This document shows positions 52,283-61,652 of a DNA stretch of 64,000 nucleotides, one piece after another. Positions within the stretch are counted from its first letter, which is position 1. Each line of letters starts with the position of its first letter. Position numbers and translations under genes: made by a program. The notes below the pieces were generated by a model. That model was not told where the DNA came from, searched no databases, and worked only from the letters and a program-made list of their open reading frames with translations. Origin of the DNA: Metasolibacillus fluoroglycofenilyticus (GTDB lineage: Bacteria > Bacillota > Bacilli > Bacillales_A > Planococcaceae); the NCBI RefSeq assembly GCF_003049645.1, contig NZ_PYWK01000001.1, positions 1,333,487 to 1,397,486 of the forward strand, written 5' to 3'.

Positions 52283-52654
52283 ATGGAGTATTTAGCTATT
52301 TTTATAATTGTTATCCTTTATCAATGGCTGTTCATCCCGATTTTAAAACGAAAAATAGGTTATATTCGCACCCAAGACACACTGTTTTATCAATATAAAA
52401 CAAAATGGCAGCTCCCGTTTGAATTAGCTATTATTGCACTTGTTGTGCTATGTATCCTATTATTTACGCCGAAGCTTGCGCTGTGGTCTGTTGTCTTTGT
52501 GCCAATTGGCTTTGTCGTGATTTTCGTGGTGCGCGGCATGTTAGAGAAGAAATATGCTGCTGATTTACGCCACCATATTATTTCATTTGTCCAAGCATTT
52601 GCGATTATGATTGCGTTTACAAGCATTTTTATTTATAGCATGTTGATGAAGTGA
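52283..52654 (+). CDS. DUF4181-like small membrane protein
   Basis: 123 residues from ATG 52,283. Three to four membrane helices (LAIFIIVILYQWLFIPIL, ELAIIALVVLCILLF, LWSVVFVPIGFVVIFVV, IISFVQAFAIMIAFTSIFIY) with a short conserved loop (YIRTQDTLFYQYKTK). Resembles DUF4181; function unknown. Twelve bases after lipM. Confidence 0.65.
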   Translation: MEYLAIFIIVILYQWLFIPILKRKIGYIRTQDTLFYQYKTKWQLPFELAIIALVVLCILLFTPKLALWSVVFVPIGFVVIFVVRGMLEKKYAADLRHHIISFVQAFAIMIAFTSIFIYSMLMK

Positions 52655-52694
52655 GAGCTGTCCATAGTAAATGTTTGCTAAAAGTATGTGCTAA

Positions 52695-53055
52695 GGGCGC
52701 GTCCCAAAAACGGTAATTCTTCAAAAAGCTAATTTCTTAATAACAAGAGGGTTCTTTGAAAAAGTGAGAAATACTGCGTTTAGCAGATTTTCGTCCGAAT
52801 ATAAATAAATGGGTGGAGTTGGCGTTTTCATTGCATCGTAAGCAGGGTCACCTCGGCATAGGATAAAAGTCGAACCTCTTCCCGGCGCAGTGAAAAATTA
52901 GCTTTACGCTCAATATAAATTCAAAAGAAAGCTGCTAAACTAGGTGTTTATCGTATACGCAAAGACATGTTCCTCTGTTTTATCTAGAGATTCCTTTGAT
53001 GAAACATCACCGAAAGCGTCCCAAAGGCAGAAGATGTACTGCTTTTGGGACGCCC
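52695..53055. repeat. About 360-bp element with inverted ends
   Basis: GGGCGCGTCCCAAAA at the left and TTTTGGGACGCCC at the right form terminal inverted repeats; the right end is also a hairpin terminator (AGGCAG...CTGC). No ORF of note inside. It includes a GATGAAACATCAC word shared with the elements near 59.1 and 59.4 kb. Fills the gap between the DUF4181-like and DMT genes. Confidence 0.65.
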
Positions 53056-53223
53056 TTTCTTTTGTAGTAGTAATCTAGGATTGCTAACAGAGCTACCAAA
53101 CGTATTACTACAAGAGAAAGGCGGTTTTTTTCGATGAATTATCGAAAAATTTACTTAATTTGTGGGGAAAGCGCAGTGATTTCTCCTTTTTCTGCTATTA
53201 TGGAACAGTGAGGAGGAACGGAA

Positions 53224-54111
53224 GTGAAAAAGTATATTGGAGATGCCATGATGCTCACAACAGCAATTGTTTGGGGGAGTGGCTTCGTTGTAACAGCGAT
53301 TGCATTAAAATATTTAACTGCCTACCAAGTAATGGCAGGGCGTTTTATATTGGCGGCACTTATTTTGTTATTATTATTTGGTTATAAATTGAAGGGGCTA
53401 CGTTGGTCAGTTGTTTGGAAAGGAGCGGTATTAGGGACAATTTTATATGTTGCTTTTGCTTTTCAAACAGTAGGATTAGAATATACAACCGCATCGAAAA
53501 ATGCCTTTTTAACAGCAGTAAATGTTGTTATTGTGCCTTTAATTGCATTTGTTTTCTATAAAAGAAAAATTGATGGCTATGAGATGTTTGGTTCAGTTTT
53601 CGCTTTAGTGGGGATTGGCTTATTGTCGCTGCAAGGCTCTTTAATGATGAATATAGGCGATATATTAACACTAATTTGTGCTGTAGGCTTTGCGTTTGAT
53701 ATTTTTTATACGAATTATTTTGTGCAAAAAGAGGATGCACTCCTTTTGACGATTGTGCAGTTTGTGACAGCGGCAGCTATTGGTACATTTGTGGTGATTG
53801 TGCAAGGAGATATCCCAACGACAATCGCAAAAGAGGGGATTTATTCTATTATTTATTTAGCCGTTTTCTCAACGACGCTTGCTTATGTCTTTCAAAATGT
53901 TGCGCATAAATATACGACCGCAACGAAGGCGGCCATTATTTTATCAACGGAAGCTTTATTTGGTACATTGTTTTCCATCTTATTTTTACATGAAATATTG
54001 ACGTTTAAAATGACGATGGGTGCATTATTAATTATGGTAGCGATTTTAATCGCGGAGCTGAAGCCAGCCTATTTCAAAAAGAGGATGATGGACAAGCTAC
54101 AGCGACGGTGA
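53224..54111 (+). CDS. EamA/DMT-family transporter
   Basis: 295 residues from GTG 53,224 (RBS GTGAGGAGGAAC). Ten membrane helices in two EamA repeats (AMMLTTAIVWGSGFVVTAIALK; IYLAVFSTTLAYVFQNVAHK). Drug/metabolite exporter, substrate unknown. Confidence 0.9.
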   Translation: MKKYIGDAMMLTTAIVWGSGFVVTAIALKYLTAYQVMAGRFILAALILLLLFGYKLKGLRWSVVWKGAVLGTILYVAFAFQTVGLEYTTASKNAFLTAVNVVIVPLIAFVFYKRKIDGYEMFGSVFALVGIGLLSLQGSLMMNIGDILTLICAVGFAFDIFYTNYFVQKEDALLLTIVQFVTAAAIGTFVVIVQGDIPTTIAKEGIYSIIYLAVFSTTLAYVFQNVAHKYTTATKAAIILSTEALFGTLFSILFLHEILTFKMTMGALLIMVAILIAELKPAYFKKRMMDKLQRR

Positions 54112-54136
54112 TGCGTTTTTACATAATAATGAGAAG

Positions 54137-54171
54137 AAGGGGGCTGTCCGATTTTTGGACAAGCCCCCTTT
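54137..54171. terminator. Bidirectional terminator between DMT gene and yqhQ
   Basis: AAGGGGGCTGTCC / GGACAAGCCCCCTT stem with A and T runs, between convergent genes. Confidence 0.9.
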
Positions 54172-54175
54172 TCAC

Positions 54176-55111
54176 TTAATCATGATGCAAAGTTGCAGCC
54201 ATCTCTGGGTTCTGCTCTACTTCATGTAATTTTTTAAATGAAGCAATAGCTACTTCGACTTGGTCGTCCTTCGGCTCCTTTGTTGTTAAAAGCTGTAGCC
54301 AAAGGCCTGGATAGCCTAAAAAGCGTAATACAGGCACACCTCGTAAAGCATTTGTCGCCTGTAGCACTTCGAAGGAAATACCTAATACGACAGGAATTAA
54401 TAAAATACGGTTGACGATGCGTAGCCATAGTGGGTCTGTTGGTACGAAAAAGTAGACGAACATGCCGACAATGACCGTAAATAAAATAAAGCTAGAGCCG
54501 CATCGATAATGCAGACGTGATTGCTTTTGTACATTTTCTACTGTTAGCTCTAAGCCAGCTTCATGACAATTAATCACCTTATGTTCAGCACCGTGATATT
54601 GGAATACGCGTTTAATAATCGGTGTCATCGCAATAAGCTGTAAATAGCTCAGTAATAAAATAAGCTTAATTGCTGTTTCTAAAAAGATTTGCCCTGTTTT
54701 ATTCGGCACCCAAACGGTAAAGAAGTCAGCTAAAATCGCTGGCAGTAATGTGAAAACTAGTTTTCCAAATAAGAATGACAGTACTCCAACAACTGCTACG
54801 CCTAAAATCATTTGTAGCTTTGATGGCTCCTCGCTATTTTCCTCTTCCTCTCCGGGCGTTACATCGTAGCGCTCGCTTGCAAATTGTAAATGGCGTGAGC
54901 CGAAGCCAGCCGATTCAATTAATGCAACAACACCTCGCACGAAAGGAATCTTCTTTAATTTTTGATACAACGGTTTTTTCTTTTTTTCTACATGAAAATA
55001 ATCAATCGACTGATCATTGCGGCGTATCGCAGTAATCATATGCTCTTTTCCAGCGAACATAACGCCTTCTAATAGCGCCTGTCCACCATATACGGGTACT
55101 TCCTTGCTCAC
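54176..55111 (-). CDS. yqhQ: DUF1385 membrane protein YqhQ
   Basis: 311 residues from GTG 55,111 (SKEVPVYGGQALLEGVMF is the usual N-terminus). DUF1385 family: GGQALLEGVM, FVRGVVALIES, YHGAEHKVINCHEAG and CGSSFILF motifs, four to five membrane helices. Conserved in Firmicutes; function not established. Confidence 0.92.
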   Translation of the reverse strand: MSKEVPVYGGQALLEGVMFAGKEHMITAIRRNDQSIDYFHVEKKKKPLYQKLKKIPFVRGVVALIESAGFGSRHLQFASERYDVTPGEEEENSEEPSKLQMILGVAVVGVLSFLFGKLVFTLLPAILADFFTVWVPNKTGQIFLETAIKLILLLSYLQLIAMTPIIKRVFQYHGAEHKVINCHEAGLELTVENVQKQSRLHYRCGSSFILFTVIVGMFVYFFVPTDPLWLRIVNRILLIPVVLGISFEVLQATNALRGVPVLRFLGYPGLWLQLLTTKEPKDDQVEVAIASFKKLHEVEQNPEMAATLHHD

Positions 55112-55232
55112 TATGTACACCACTCTCTTAAATAGATTCTAAATTATTGTACTAAATTTTTTCGTAAACGACTACGAAAATGCATACGGCTTGTGAATTT
55201 TGGTGAAAATACAAAGAAAGGGAGGCATTTCT

Positions 55233-55682
55233 ATGTTATTGGCGATGATTACAAGTATTGTCGGTGCAATTGGTTTTTCGTGCATGTTAAAGTTTTTACA
55301 TTATTTTAATTTCATTTCTTGGCATCCAATCGGCTTTGTGAAAAAGTGGGAGCTAGCAATCGCACCGTTTACTGCATGGTTTTTGCTAGGGCTATCACTA
55401 TTTATTTTATTTTTCATTATCTATATTTTACTTCAATATGCTTGGCGTGTACCAGCATTTTTCACTTCTTTAGTTATCGGGCTAGCATTTGCCTTTTTAG
55501 CAGAATGGATTATCTATGATTTACCAGCGGAAAAAGCATCCTTTAAAAAATTATCGATTCCATTTATTGTTATAACGATAGCGACATGTCGCTTTGTCAT
55601 CGAAACAGCACAATTTCATTATTATAATAGAAAATTCGCCTATCGAAATAAGTTGATGTATAAAAACACTATGATAAAATAA
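55233..55682 (+). CDS. yqhR: YqhR-like membrane protein
   Basis: 149 residues from ATG 55,233 (RBS AAAGGGAGG). Four membrane helices; pattern [19 protein letters not shown] fits the YqhR family found between yqhQ and aroQ in Bacillus. Function unknown. Confidence 0.82.
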   Translation: MLLAMITSIVGAIGFSCMLKFLHYFNFISWHPIGFVKKWELAIAPFTAWFLLGLSLFILFFIIYILLQYAWRVPAFFTSLVIGLAFAFLAEWIIYDLPAEKASFKKLSIPFIVITIATCRFVIETAQFHYYNRKFAYRNKLMYKNTMIK

Positions 55683-55714
55683 AATTATGTCATCAATTAA
55701 AGGGGGGATATAGA

Positions 55715-56143
55715 GTGAAATTGCTCGTATTAAATGGACCAAATTTGAATCGTCTAGGCAAGCGCGAGCCTGAGATTTACGGAACGGAAACTTTAGCTGA
55801 TATTGAGGCAAGATTGCAGTCACTGGCGGCAAGCTTTCAATGTGAAATTGATTTTCGTCAATCCAATCATGAAGGGCAGTTGATTGATTGGATTCATGAG
55901 GCTGAAGATTATAAAATGGCGGGCATTGTTTTCAACCCGGGAGCTTATACACATACAAGTGTTGCTTTACGCGATGCAATTGCATCTGTTAGTGTCCCTG
56001 TCATTGAAGTACATATTTCAAACATTCATAAGCGTGAGCCATTCCGCCATCATTCGATGCTAGCAGCTGAATGTGTCGGCCAAATTTGCGGTCTTGGCAC
56101 AATCGGCTATGATTTAGCTGTACGCAAATTTTTACAACAATAA
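55715..56143 (+). CDS. aroQ: Type II 3-dehydroquinate dehydratase
   Basis: 142 residues from GTG 55,715. Family signature [20 protein letters not shown], catalytic Tyr in that loop and His in [16 protein letters not shown], and [17 protein letters not shown]. Dehydrates 3-dehydroquinate in the shikimate pathway. Confidence 0.96.
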   Translation: MKLLVLNGPNLNRLGKREPEIYGTETLADIEARLQSLAASFQCEIDFRQSNHEGQLIDWIHEAEDYKMAGIVFNPGAYTHTSVALRDAIASVSVPVIEVHISNIHKREPFRHHSMLAAECVGQICGLGTIGYDLAVRKFLQQ

Positions 56144-56159
56144 AAAGGGGAATAACTTC

Positions 56160-57218
56160 ATGAAATTAACAAAATTACGTCAAGCATTAATCGACGAAAA
56201 AATCGATGCCTTATTAATTACAAATGGCTATAACCGCCGCTATATGACAGGCTTTACGGGTACTGCAGGTGTAGCAATCGTGTCAAAAGACGATGCGGTA
56301 TTTATAACGGATTTCCGTTATACTGAGCAAGCAGCAGAGCAAGTGAAAGATTTCCGCATTGTTCAACATAGTGGCTTAATTGTTGATGAAGTGGCGAATC
56401 AGGCTGCACTAATGGGCGTTCAAACGATTGGATTTGAAAAAGAGGCGCTTACATATAGCGCATACGCACAGTACAAAAATGCAATTAAAGCAGAATTTGT
56501 ACCAACTGCGGGTTTAATTGAAAAAATTCGCTTGATTAAGACAGAGCAAGAGATTAATATTATTAAGGCTGCATGTGAAATTGCAGATCATGCATTTACA
56601 CATATTTTAGGCTATATTGAGCCGGGGAAAACAGAGCTTGATGTGTCGAATGAGCTTGAATTTTTCATGCGTAAGCAAGGTGCGACAAGCTCGTCATTTG
56701 ATATTATCGTAGCAAGTGGTGTGCGCTCCGCATTGCCACATGGTGTTGCGACAAACAAAGTAATCGAAAAGGGCGATTTTGTCACACTTGACTTCGGTGC
56801 ACTATACAATGGCTATATTTCTGATATTACACGTACAATCGCAGTAGGGCAGCCATCCGAAAAGCTTGTAGAAATGTATAATGTCGTATTAGAATCACAG
56901 CTACTTGCTTTAGAAAAAGTAGGACCAGGTATGACAGGTATCGAGGCGGATGCAGTAGCACGGGATTATTTAACAGCAAAGGGCTACGGTGAGGCATTTG
57001 GTCATTCCACAGGGCATGGAATCGGTTTAGAAGTGCATGAGGGGCCGGGGCTATCGTTCCGTTCAGAAACAGTGTTAGAGCCGGGAATGGCTGTTACAAT
57101 TGAGCCAGGTGTCTATTTACCTGGAATTGGTGGCGTACGTATCGAGGACGATATACTAATTACGGCAACAGGTAATGAAAAATTAACTCATTCTACAAAA
57201 GATTTAATTATTTTATAA
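56160..57218 (+). CDS. yqhT: Xaa-Pro aminopeptidase/dipeptidase family M24 (YqhT)
   Basis: 352 residues. Creatinase N-domain then pita-bread M24 domain with the dinuclear metal ligands D ([19 protein letters not shown]), H ([16 protein letters not shown]) and E ([20 protein letters not shown]). Cleaves X-Pro bonds. Usual partner gene upstream of efp. Confidence 0.93.
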   Translation: MKLTKLRQALIDEKIDALLITNGYNRRYMTGFTGTAGVAIVSKDDAVFITDFRYTEQAAEQVKDFRIVQHSGLIVDEVANQAALMGVQTIGFEKEALTYSAYAQYKNAIKAEFVPTAGLIEKIRLIKTEQEINIIKAACEIADHAFTHILGYIEPGKTELDVSNELEFFMRKQGATSSSFDIIVASGVRSALPHGVATNKVIEKGDFVTLDFGALYNGYISDITRTIAVGQPSEKLVEMYNVVLESQLLALEKVGPGMTGIEADAVARDYLTAKGYGEAFGHSTGHGIGLEVHEGPGLSFRSETVLEPGMAVTIEPGVYLPGIGGVRIEDDILITATGNEKLTHSTKDLIIL

Positions 57219-57235
57219 TTTGGAGGAAAATGAAG

Positions 57236-57793
57236 ATGATTTCAGTAAACGATTTTCGCACAGGCCTAACAATTATCGTTGATGGCCAATTATACCGTGT
57301 TCTGGATTTCCAACACGTAAAGCCAGGTAAAGGTGCTGCATTTGTGCGTTCAAAACTACGTAACCTTCGTAACGGTAACGTCAACGAGAAAACGTTCCGT
57401 GCGGGTGAAAAAGTAGAGAAAGCGATGATTGATAATCGCAAAATGCAATATTTATATGCGCAAGGGGATGCTCATGTATTTATGGATATGGAATCATATG
57501 AGCAAACTGAATTAGCAGCAACGCAAATTGAGGATGAGTTATTTTATTTATTGGAAAATATGGAAGTTCACATTCAATCATACCAAGGCGAAATGCTAGG
57601 GATTGAATTACCGAATACTGTTGTATTAGAAGTTGCTGAAACAGAGCCTGGTATTAAAGGCGATACAGCTTCAGGTGGCTCAAAGCCAGCTAAAATGGAG
57701 ACAGGTTTAATGGTAAACGTACCATTCTTCGTTAATGCTGGTGATAAATTAATTATCAACACAACTGATGGCTCGTATGTTTCACGTGCATAA
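57236..57793 (+). CDS. efp: Translation elongation factor P
   Basis: 185 residues from ATG 57,236 ([13 protein letters not shown]), 9 nt after GGAGG; the ATG at 57,230 is too close. KOW-like domain 1 with the loop [12 protein letters not shown], where Lys32 is the modified (5-aminopentanolylated in B. subtilis) residue, then two OB folds. Relieves ribosome stalling at polyproline. Confidence 0.97.
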   Translation: MISVNDFRTGLTIIVDGQLYRVLDFQHVKPGKGAAFVRSKLRNLRNGNVNEKTFRAGEKVEKAMIDNRKMQYLYAQGDAHVFMDMESYEQTELAATQIEDELFYLLENMEVHIQSYQGEMLGIELPNTVVLEVAETEPGIKGDTASGGSKPAKMETGLMVNVPFFVNAGDKLIINTTDGSYVSRA

Positions 57794-57807
57794 TGAGTGA
57801 AATAGCA

Positions 57808-57848
57808 GGCTGGTTTGTAGGCGTTAAGCTTACGAGCCAGCTTTTTTC
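57808..57848 (+). terminator. efp terminator
   Basis: GCTGGTTTGTAGGC pairs with GCTTACGAGCCAGC, then TTTTTT. Confidence 0.85.
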
Positions 57849-57901
57849 TATAGTAACAATAAGTCAAAAGTATTACAATAAGATGGAAGGAGTGATGAGA
57901 A

Positions 57902-58906
57902 ATGTTACAGCAATTTCAAATTAATAAACCAATTATTCAAGCACCAATGGCTGGTGTAACAACGCCGCAGCTTGTAATCGCTAGCTGTGAGGCAGGCATA
58001 TTAGGCTCGATTGGTGCAGGCTATTTAGATGGTGCTGCAACAAGAGAATTTATTCAAGCTGTAAAAAAGGGGACTAATAAGCCTTTCGCTGTAAATTTAT
58101 TTGTACAAGAAGAGCCGAAAATAGATGTTGCGGTGTTACAGGAGGCACGTGTAGCATTGCAGCCAATATATGATGAACTAAATATTGCCCCTGTACAAAC
58201 AGTTATTTCGAAGGATGTGTACTCAGAGCAATTGCAAGTTGTCATTGATGAACAAGTGCCGATTTGTTCATTTACATTCGGTATCCCGAGCGCTACGGAA
58301 ATTGAGCGTTTAAAGGCAGCGAATATTTACATAATTGGTACGGCAACTACGCTACAGGAGGCGCAGGCTGTGGAAGCGGCTGGATTTGATGCAGTCGTAC
58401 TACAGGGTAGCGAGGCTGGCGGTCACCGAGGTACTTTTACAGAGCCTTTGCAATTAATTACGACTGAAGAATTATTGGTACAAGTAATAGGTCAAGTGGC
58501 AATCCCTGTCATTGCAGCAGGTGGAATCGCAACAGCTAGTCAAGTAAAAAATGCCTTGGCACAAGGCGCTACGGCAGTGCAAGTAGGAACCGCTTTTTTA
58601 GTAGCAATTGAAAGTGAAGTTTCACCATTATATAAACAAGCTATTTTACAATCAGAACATGACATGACAACATTAACGAAAGCATTTACAGGAAAGTTTG
58701 CGCGCGGCTTAAAAAATGATTTCACAGAGCGCTTGAAGGACGCCGTCGTTGCCCCATATCCTTTACAGCATCATTTAACAGTAGCAATTCGCAAAGAAAG
58801 CACTGTACAGGGACGCCCTGAATTTTTATCGCTATGGATGGGAGAAAATAGCCATTTAGCGAAGGAAGCAACGGTTGCGGATATTGTGGAGGAGCTACTT
58901 AAATAA
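57902..58906 (+). CDS. Nitronate monooxygenase/FabK-like flavoprotein
   Basis: 334 residues. FMN-binding TIM barrel of the 2-nitropropane dioxygenase family (IQAPMAGVTTPQLVIASCEAG, GSEAGGHRG with the catalytic His, AAGGIATASQVKNALAQGATAVQVGTAFL). Could detoxify propionate 3-nitronate; FabK function is less likely without a fab context. Confidence 0.88.
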   Translation: MLQQFQINKPIIQAPMAGVTTPQLVIASCEAGILGSIGAGYLDGAATREFIQAVKKGTNKPFAVNLFVQEEPKIDVAVLQEARVALQPIYDELNIAPVQTVISKDVYSEQLQVVIDEQVPICSFTFGIPSATEIERLKAANIYIIGTATTLQEAQAVEAAGFDAVVLQGSEAGGHRGTFTEPLQLITTEELLVQVIGQVAIPVIAAGGIATASQVKNALAQGATAVQVGTAFLVAIESEVSPLYKQAILQSEHDMTTLTKAFTGKFARGLKNDFTERLKDAVVAPYPLQHHLTVAIRKESTVQGRPEFLSLWMGENSHLAKEATVADIVEELLK

Positions 58907-59028
58907 AGGGAGCGAGCAAAAATAGTGCGACTGCACTACAAACAAGCAGTAAGCTTAGTCGCCTCTGCAATTCTAAAAATATTCGCATATAAACCTCCGA
59001 TGTGCAATGCATAATTAATATGATAAGA

Positions 59029-59216
59029 CAGGGGCTGTCTCAAAAGGCAGCCTCGTTTTGTAAGTGCACTAAAAAAATTGATTTTCACCTACATACATGA
59101 CTCCTATTCTCAAAGAAGCTTTCCAGCCATAGCTTTTTGAAACATCATCAAAAGCAGGCGATGCACACCTCCTTACCCTTTATGAAGATATACAGCCGAT
59201 AGATATACCTCAATGA
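59029..59216. repeat. Degenerate repeat of the TGTC(T/C)-type family
   Basis: GGGGCTGTCTCAAAAGGCAGCCTCGTTTTG at the left, and a TTTTGAAACATCATCAAAAG segment near 59,135, echo the ends and interior of the neighbouring MITE-like copy. No gene between 58,907 and 59,564. Confidence 0.4.
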
Positions 59217-59240
59217 AATTTAATATTTCTTATATACAAT

Positions 59241-59450
59241 GGGAGTTGTCCGAAAAGTCCATTTTGTTTTGCCACCGCATTGAAATCGATGTTTTCATCG
59301 CTTTCCTTTTACTGAAGGATAACGCTGCTAAAGTCAATGTTCATCCCATTTTTAAAAGAGGCGTTCTCTGTTTATAGGAATCAACATTTTGTGAAACATC
59401 ATCGCTACTGTCCAAAATGCCGGCTATGCACGGCTTTTTGGACAGCCCCA
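59241..59450. repeat. MITE-like element, copy 2 (inverted)
   Basis: Reverse complement of 29,241-29,436 with small differences and two short insertions. Ends are GGGAGTTGTCCGAAAAGTCC and the complement of GGGGCTGTCCAAAAAGCC. Confidence 0.8.
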
Positions 59451-59564
59451 ATTGGCTCCTCTTGATTATTAATTACGAAATCAGAAGCTCATTTACGTTA
59501 TATCAGATAAGGTTCTATACTATCCCGGAACTACATATAATGCGGTACGTAAGGAGGCTAGGCT

Positions 59565-59774
59565 TTGGAGCTTCAAGATGTACTTCGTGTTGCAGGGGTA
59601 GGGCTTGTGATTGCCTTGCTGCATGTATTTTTTGAGCAGACAGGAAAAAAGGAGTTTTCATTTTTTCTATTTTTTATTGCTTATTTGTATATGACAGCAG
59701 AGCTCATTCGTTTTTTACGTTTGTTTTTCAATGAAATACTTATTTTCTTTCAATGGCTTACTTCTTCGGGGTGA
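59565..59774 (+). CDS. spoIIIAC: Stage III sporulation protein AC
   Basis: 69 residues from TTG 59,565 behind AAGGAGG. Two membrane helices (VLRVAGVGLVIALLHVFFEQTGKKEFSFFLFFIAYLYM pattern is that of SpoIIIAC). Part of the channel between mother cell and forespore. spoIIIAA and spoIIIAB, which normally precede it, are absent. Confidence 0.88.
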   Translation: MELQDVLRVAGVGLVIALLHVFFEQTGKKEFSFFLFFIAYLYMTAELIRFLRLFFNEILIFFQWLTSSG

Positions 59775-59776
59775 CG

Positions 59777-60151
59777 ATGACAACGATATTTGCTGTGGTA
59801 ATTTTACTTTTGCTCCTGCAATTAATTAAACAAGCAATTCCTTCACTACATTCTTTATTCACCATTATTTTTACATTCATTTTTCTGCAATTCGTTTTTG
59901 TACAATCTATCATACCGTGGGCTCGTCATTTTGTAACCATTATCCAGCATGTTCCCTATGCACTATCCTTACTTTATACAGCTATCGTGTTTTTATTGAG
60001 TGAGTTTATGTTTACGTTACTCGTGGACCATGAATATGAAGCGTTAGGGGAGGTGATGCGTATCGCTGTTCGTATCGCACTCGTCACATATTGGATGACC
60101 GAGCTAGAACCAGCGATACAAGCATTGTCAAATTTACTCAAAAGGGTGTAG
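59777..60151 (+). CDS. spoIIIAD: Stage III sporulation protein AD
   Basis: 124 residues from ATG 59,777 (GTG 59,771 possible). Four membrane helices, conserved YALSLLYTAIVFLLSEF and YWMTELEPAIQAL. Slightly shorter than B. subtilis SpoIIIAD (133). Confidence 0.87.
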   Translation: MTTIFAVVILLLLLQLIKQAIPSLHSLFTIIFTFIFLQFVFVQSIIPWARHFVTIIQHVPYALSLLYTAIVFLLSEFMFTLLVDHEYEALGEVMRIAVRIALVTYWMTELEPAIQALSNLLKRV

Positions 60152-60154
60152 TAA

Positions 60155-61066
60155 ATGGACACGCTTATCAACGTCTTTCGTGAACCAATTTCAAATATTA
60201 TATTCCTCATTGCAGTTGTCTCATTATACACATTAGTTTTTTTAATTATCGAAGCATTTGCACCTAGTGCAAAATCATGGCTAGAATCTTTATTTATTAT
60301 TTTGCTTGTTTTGACAATAGGGGAGCTTGTCATAGAAGCTTTTCGAATCATGCGAGAGTTTGCCGAAATTTTATCTGCCTTTTTTTTAGCACTTATTCCC
60401 GTACTGACATCCGCAATGATTGTTCTTCAATCCATTTTAGCATTTGTTGCTTGGAGTCCGCTCGTCCTATTTTTATTGCAAATGCTTATGCATATTACGA
60501 ATAAAGTGATGATCCCTGCGCTACTCGCTGCACTGTTATTTGACTTTTGCAGTCGTTTTGTACAAGGTATTTCTTTTAAAAAGCTAGCTGATTTGTTACG
60601 TATGACGTCGATGAGCTTAATTGCAGCATCATCATTAGCACTTTCACTCATCCTAACGATTTCTGGAGTCGCTTTCTTTGCGGTCGATTCTTCTGTCACA
60701 ACCCCGTTAAAAAAGGTGGTAGAGCAAGCGATTCCCTTAGTAGGGTCAATCGTTGTGCAAGGCTTTTCAATGTTTCAAAAATTTCAAGGAACAGCGACAA
60801 CAATTACTGGCTTTACAATGATTAGCGCTTTTTCAGTTGCCTCCTTTTATCCAGCAGGCACACTTTTGTTATATGCATTTAGCTGTAAATTGCTTGCCGC
60901 AATTACAGAGCCATTTACGAGTTCCAATGTCAGCGGTCTCATTGATGATATAGGAAATACACTATTTGTTTTATGCGCTATTGCGATATTGCTAGCTATT
61001 ACTTTTATTTTCATTTGGTTATTATTATTTGTCATTATGCAGTTAGGGGTGGGCAAAAATTTGTGA
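60155..61066 (+). CDS. spoIIIAE: Stage III sporulation protein AE (short form)
   Basis: 303 residues; TAA lies directly before the ATG, so no longer form exists. Polytopic membrane protein with the SpoIIIAE core (PALLAALLFDFCSRFVQGISFKKLADLLR, AAITEPFTSSNVSGLIDDIG). The signal peptide and extracellular N-terminal roughly 90 residues of the B. subtilis protein (399) are missing. Confidence 0.85.
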   Translation: MDTLINVFREPISNIIFLIAVVSLYTLVFLIIEAFAPSAKSWLESLFIILLVLTIGELVIEAFRIMREFAEILSAFFLALIPVLTSAMIVLQSILAFVAWSPLVLFLLQMLMHITNKVMIPALLAALLFDFCSRFVQGISFKKLADLLRMTSMSLIAASSLALSLILTISGVAFFAVDSSVTTPLKKVVEQAIPLVGSIVVQGFSMFQKFQGTATTITGFTMISAFSVASFYPAGTLLLYAFSCKLLAAITEPFTSSNVSGLIDDIGNTLFVLCAIAILLAITFIFIWLLLFVIMQLGVGKNL

Positions 61067-61200
61067 TGACGATATTAGCACTCGTTGTAGTTGGACAATG
61101 CTTATTATTGATTGCAGATGAGCAAAGATTTATTGTTTATGTTCGCTTGGCTCTCTTCCTTTGTTTTTATGCTTATATCGCAGATTTCTTGCGCATATAA
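61066..61200 (+). CDS. Very short SpoIIIAF-like membrane peptide
   Basis: 44 residues from the ATG that overlaps the spoIIIAE stop (TGATG). Two membrane helices (TILALVVVGQCLLLIADEQ, VRLALFLCFYAYIADFLRI), as at the start of SpoIIIAF, but without the roughly 150-residue soluble domain of that protein. Called by position; a truncated or minimal AF. Confidence 0.55.
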   Translation: MTILALVVVGQCLLLIADEQRFIVYVRLALFLCFYAYIADFLRI

Positions 61201-61250
61201 AGGAAAGGCATCTCATATAATGTGGTAATTTTCCCCTAGGGAGCTGTGAA

Positions 61251-61652
61251 ATGGTTGATAAAAAAGGGGGTAAGTTCAAGTATGTGGAGAAGCGATTAAA
61301 TCTACCATTGATTATTATACCGATACTTTTAGTAGCAATTTTTCTCTTTACGAATCAAAAGACACCTGCAACAAATGGGCAAAATGAAAGTTCACTAGAG
61401 CAGACGTTACAAGAAATGGCTGGAGTAGGACAAGTAAAGGTGTATGTGCATTATGAGGGACAAAGCGATGCCATACTAAGCGATTATTTTCGTGCAAAGG
61501 AAGGTCGAGTGACAGGCGTATTAATTGTAAGTGAGGGTGCGGTAAAGCCAGCAGTACAGCGCGAGCTATTGCAAGTTGTAAGTAGAGTAATGGAAATACC
61601 TGTGCACCGCATAATGATTGTACCGATGCGAAACAAAGGAGATGGACAATGA
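61251..61652 (+). CDS. spoIIIAG: Stage III sporulation protein AG (short)
   Basis: 133 residues. One membrane helix (PLIIIPILLVAIFLF) and a C-terminal ring-building domain (AGVGQVKVYVHYEG...GVLIVSEGAVKPAVQRELLQVVSRVMEIPVHRI). B. subtilis AG has 229 residues including a beta-triangle insertion; that insertion is missing here. Overlaps spoIIIAH. Confidence 0.85.
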   Translation: MVDKKGGKFKYVEKRLNLPLIIIPILLVAIFLFTNQKTPATNGQNESSLEQTLQEMAGVGQVKVYVHYEGQSDAILSDYFRAKEGRVTGVLIVSEGAVKPAVQRELLQVVSRVMEIPVHRIMIVPMRNKGDGQ

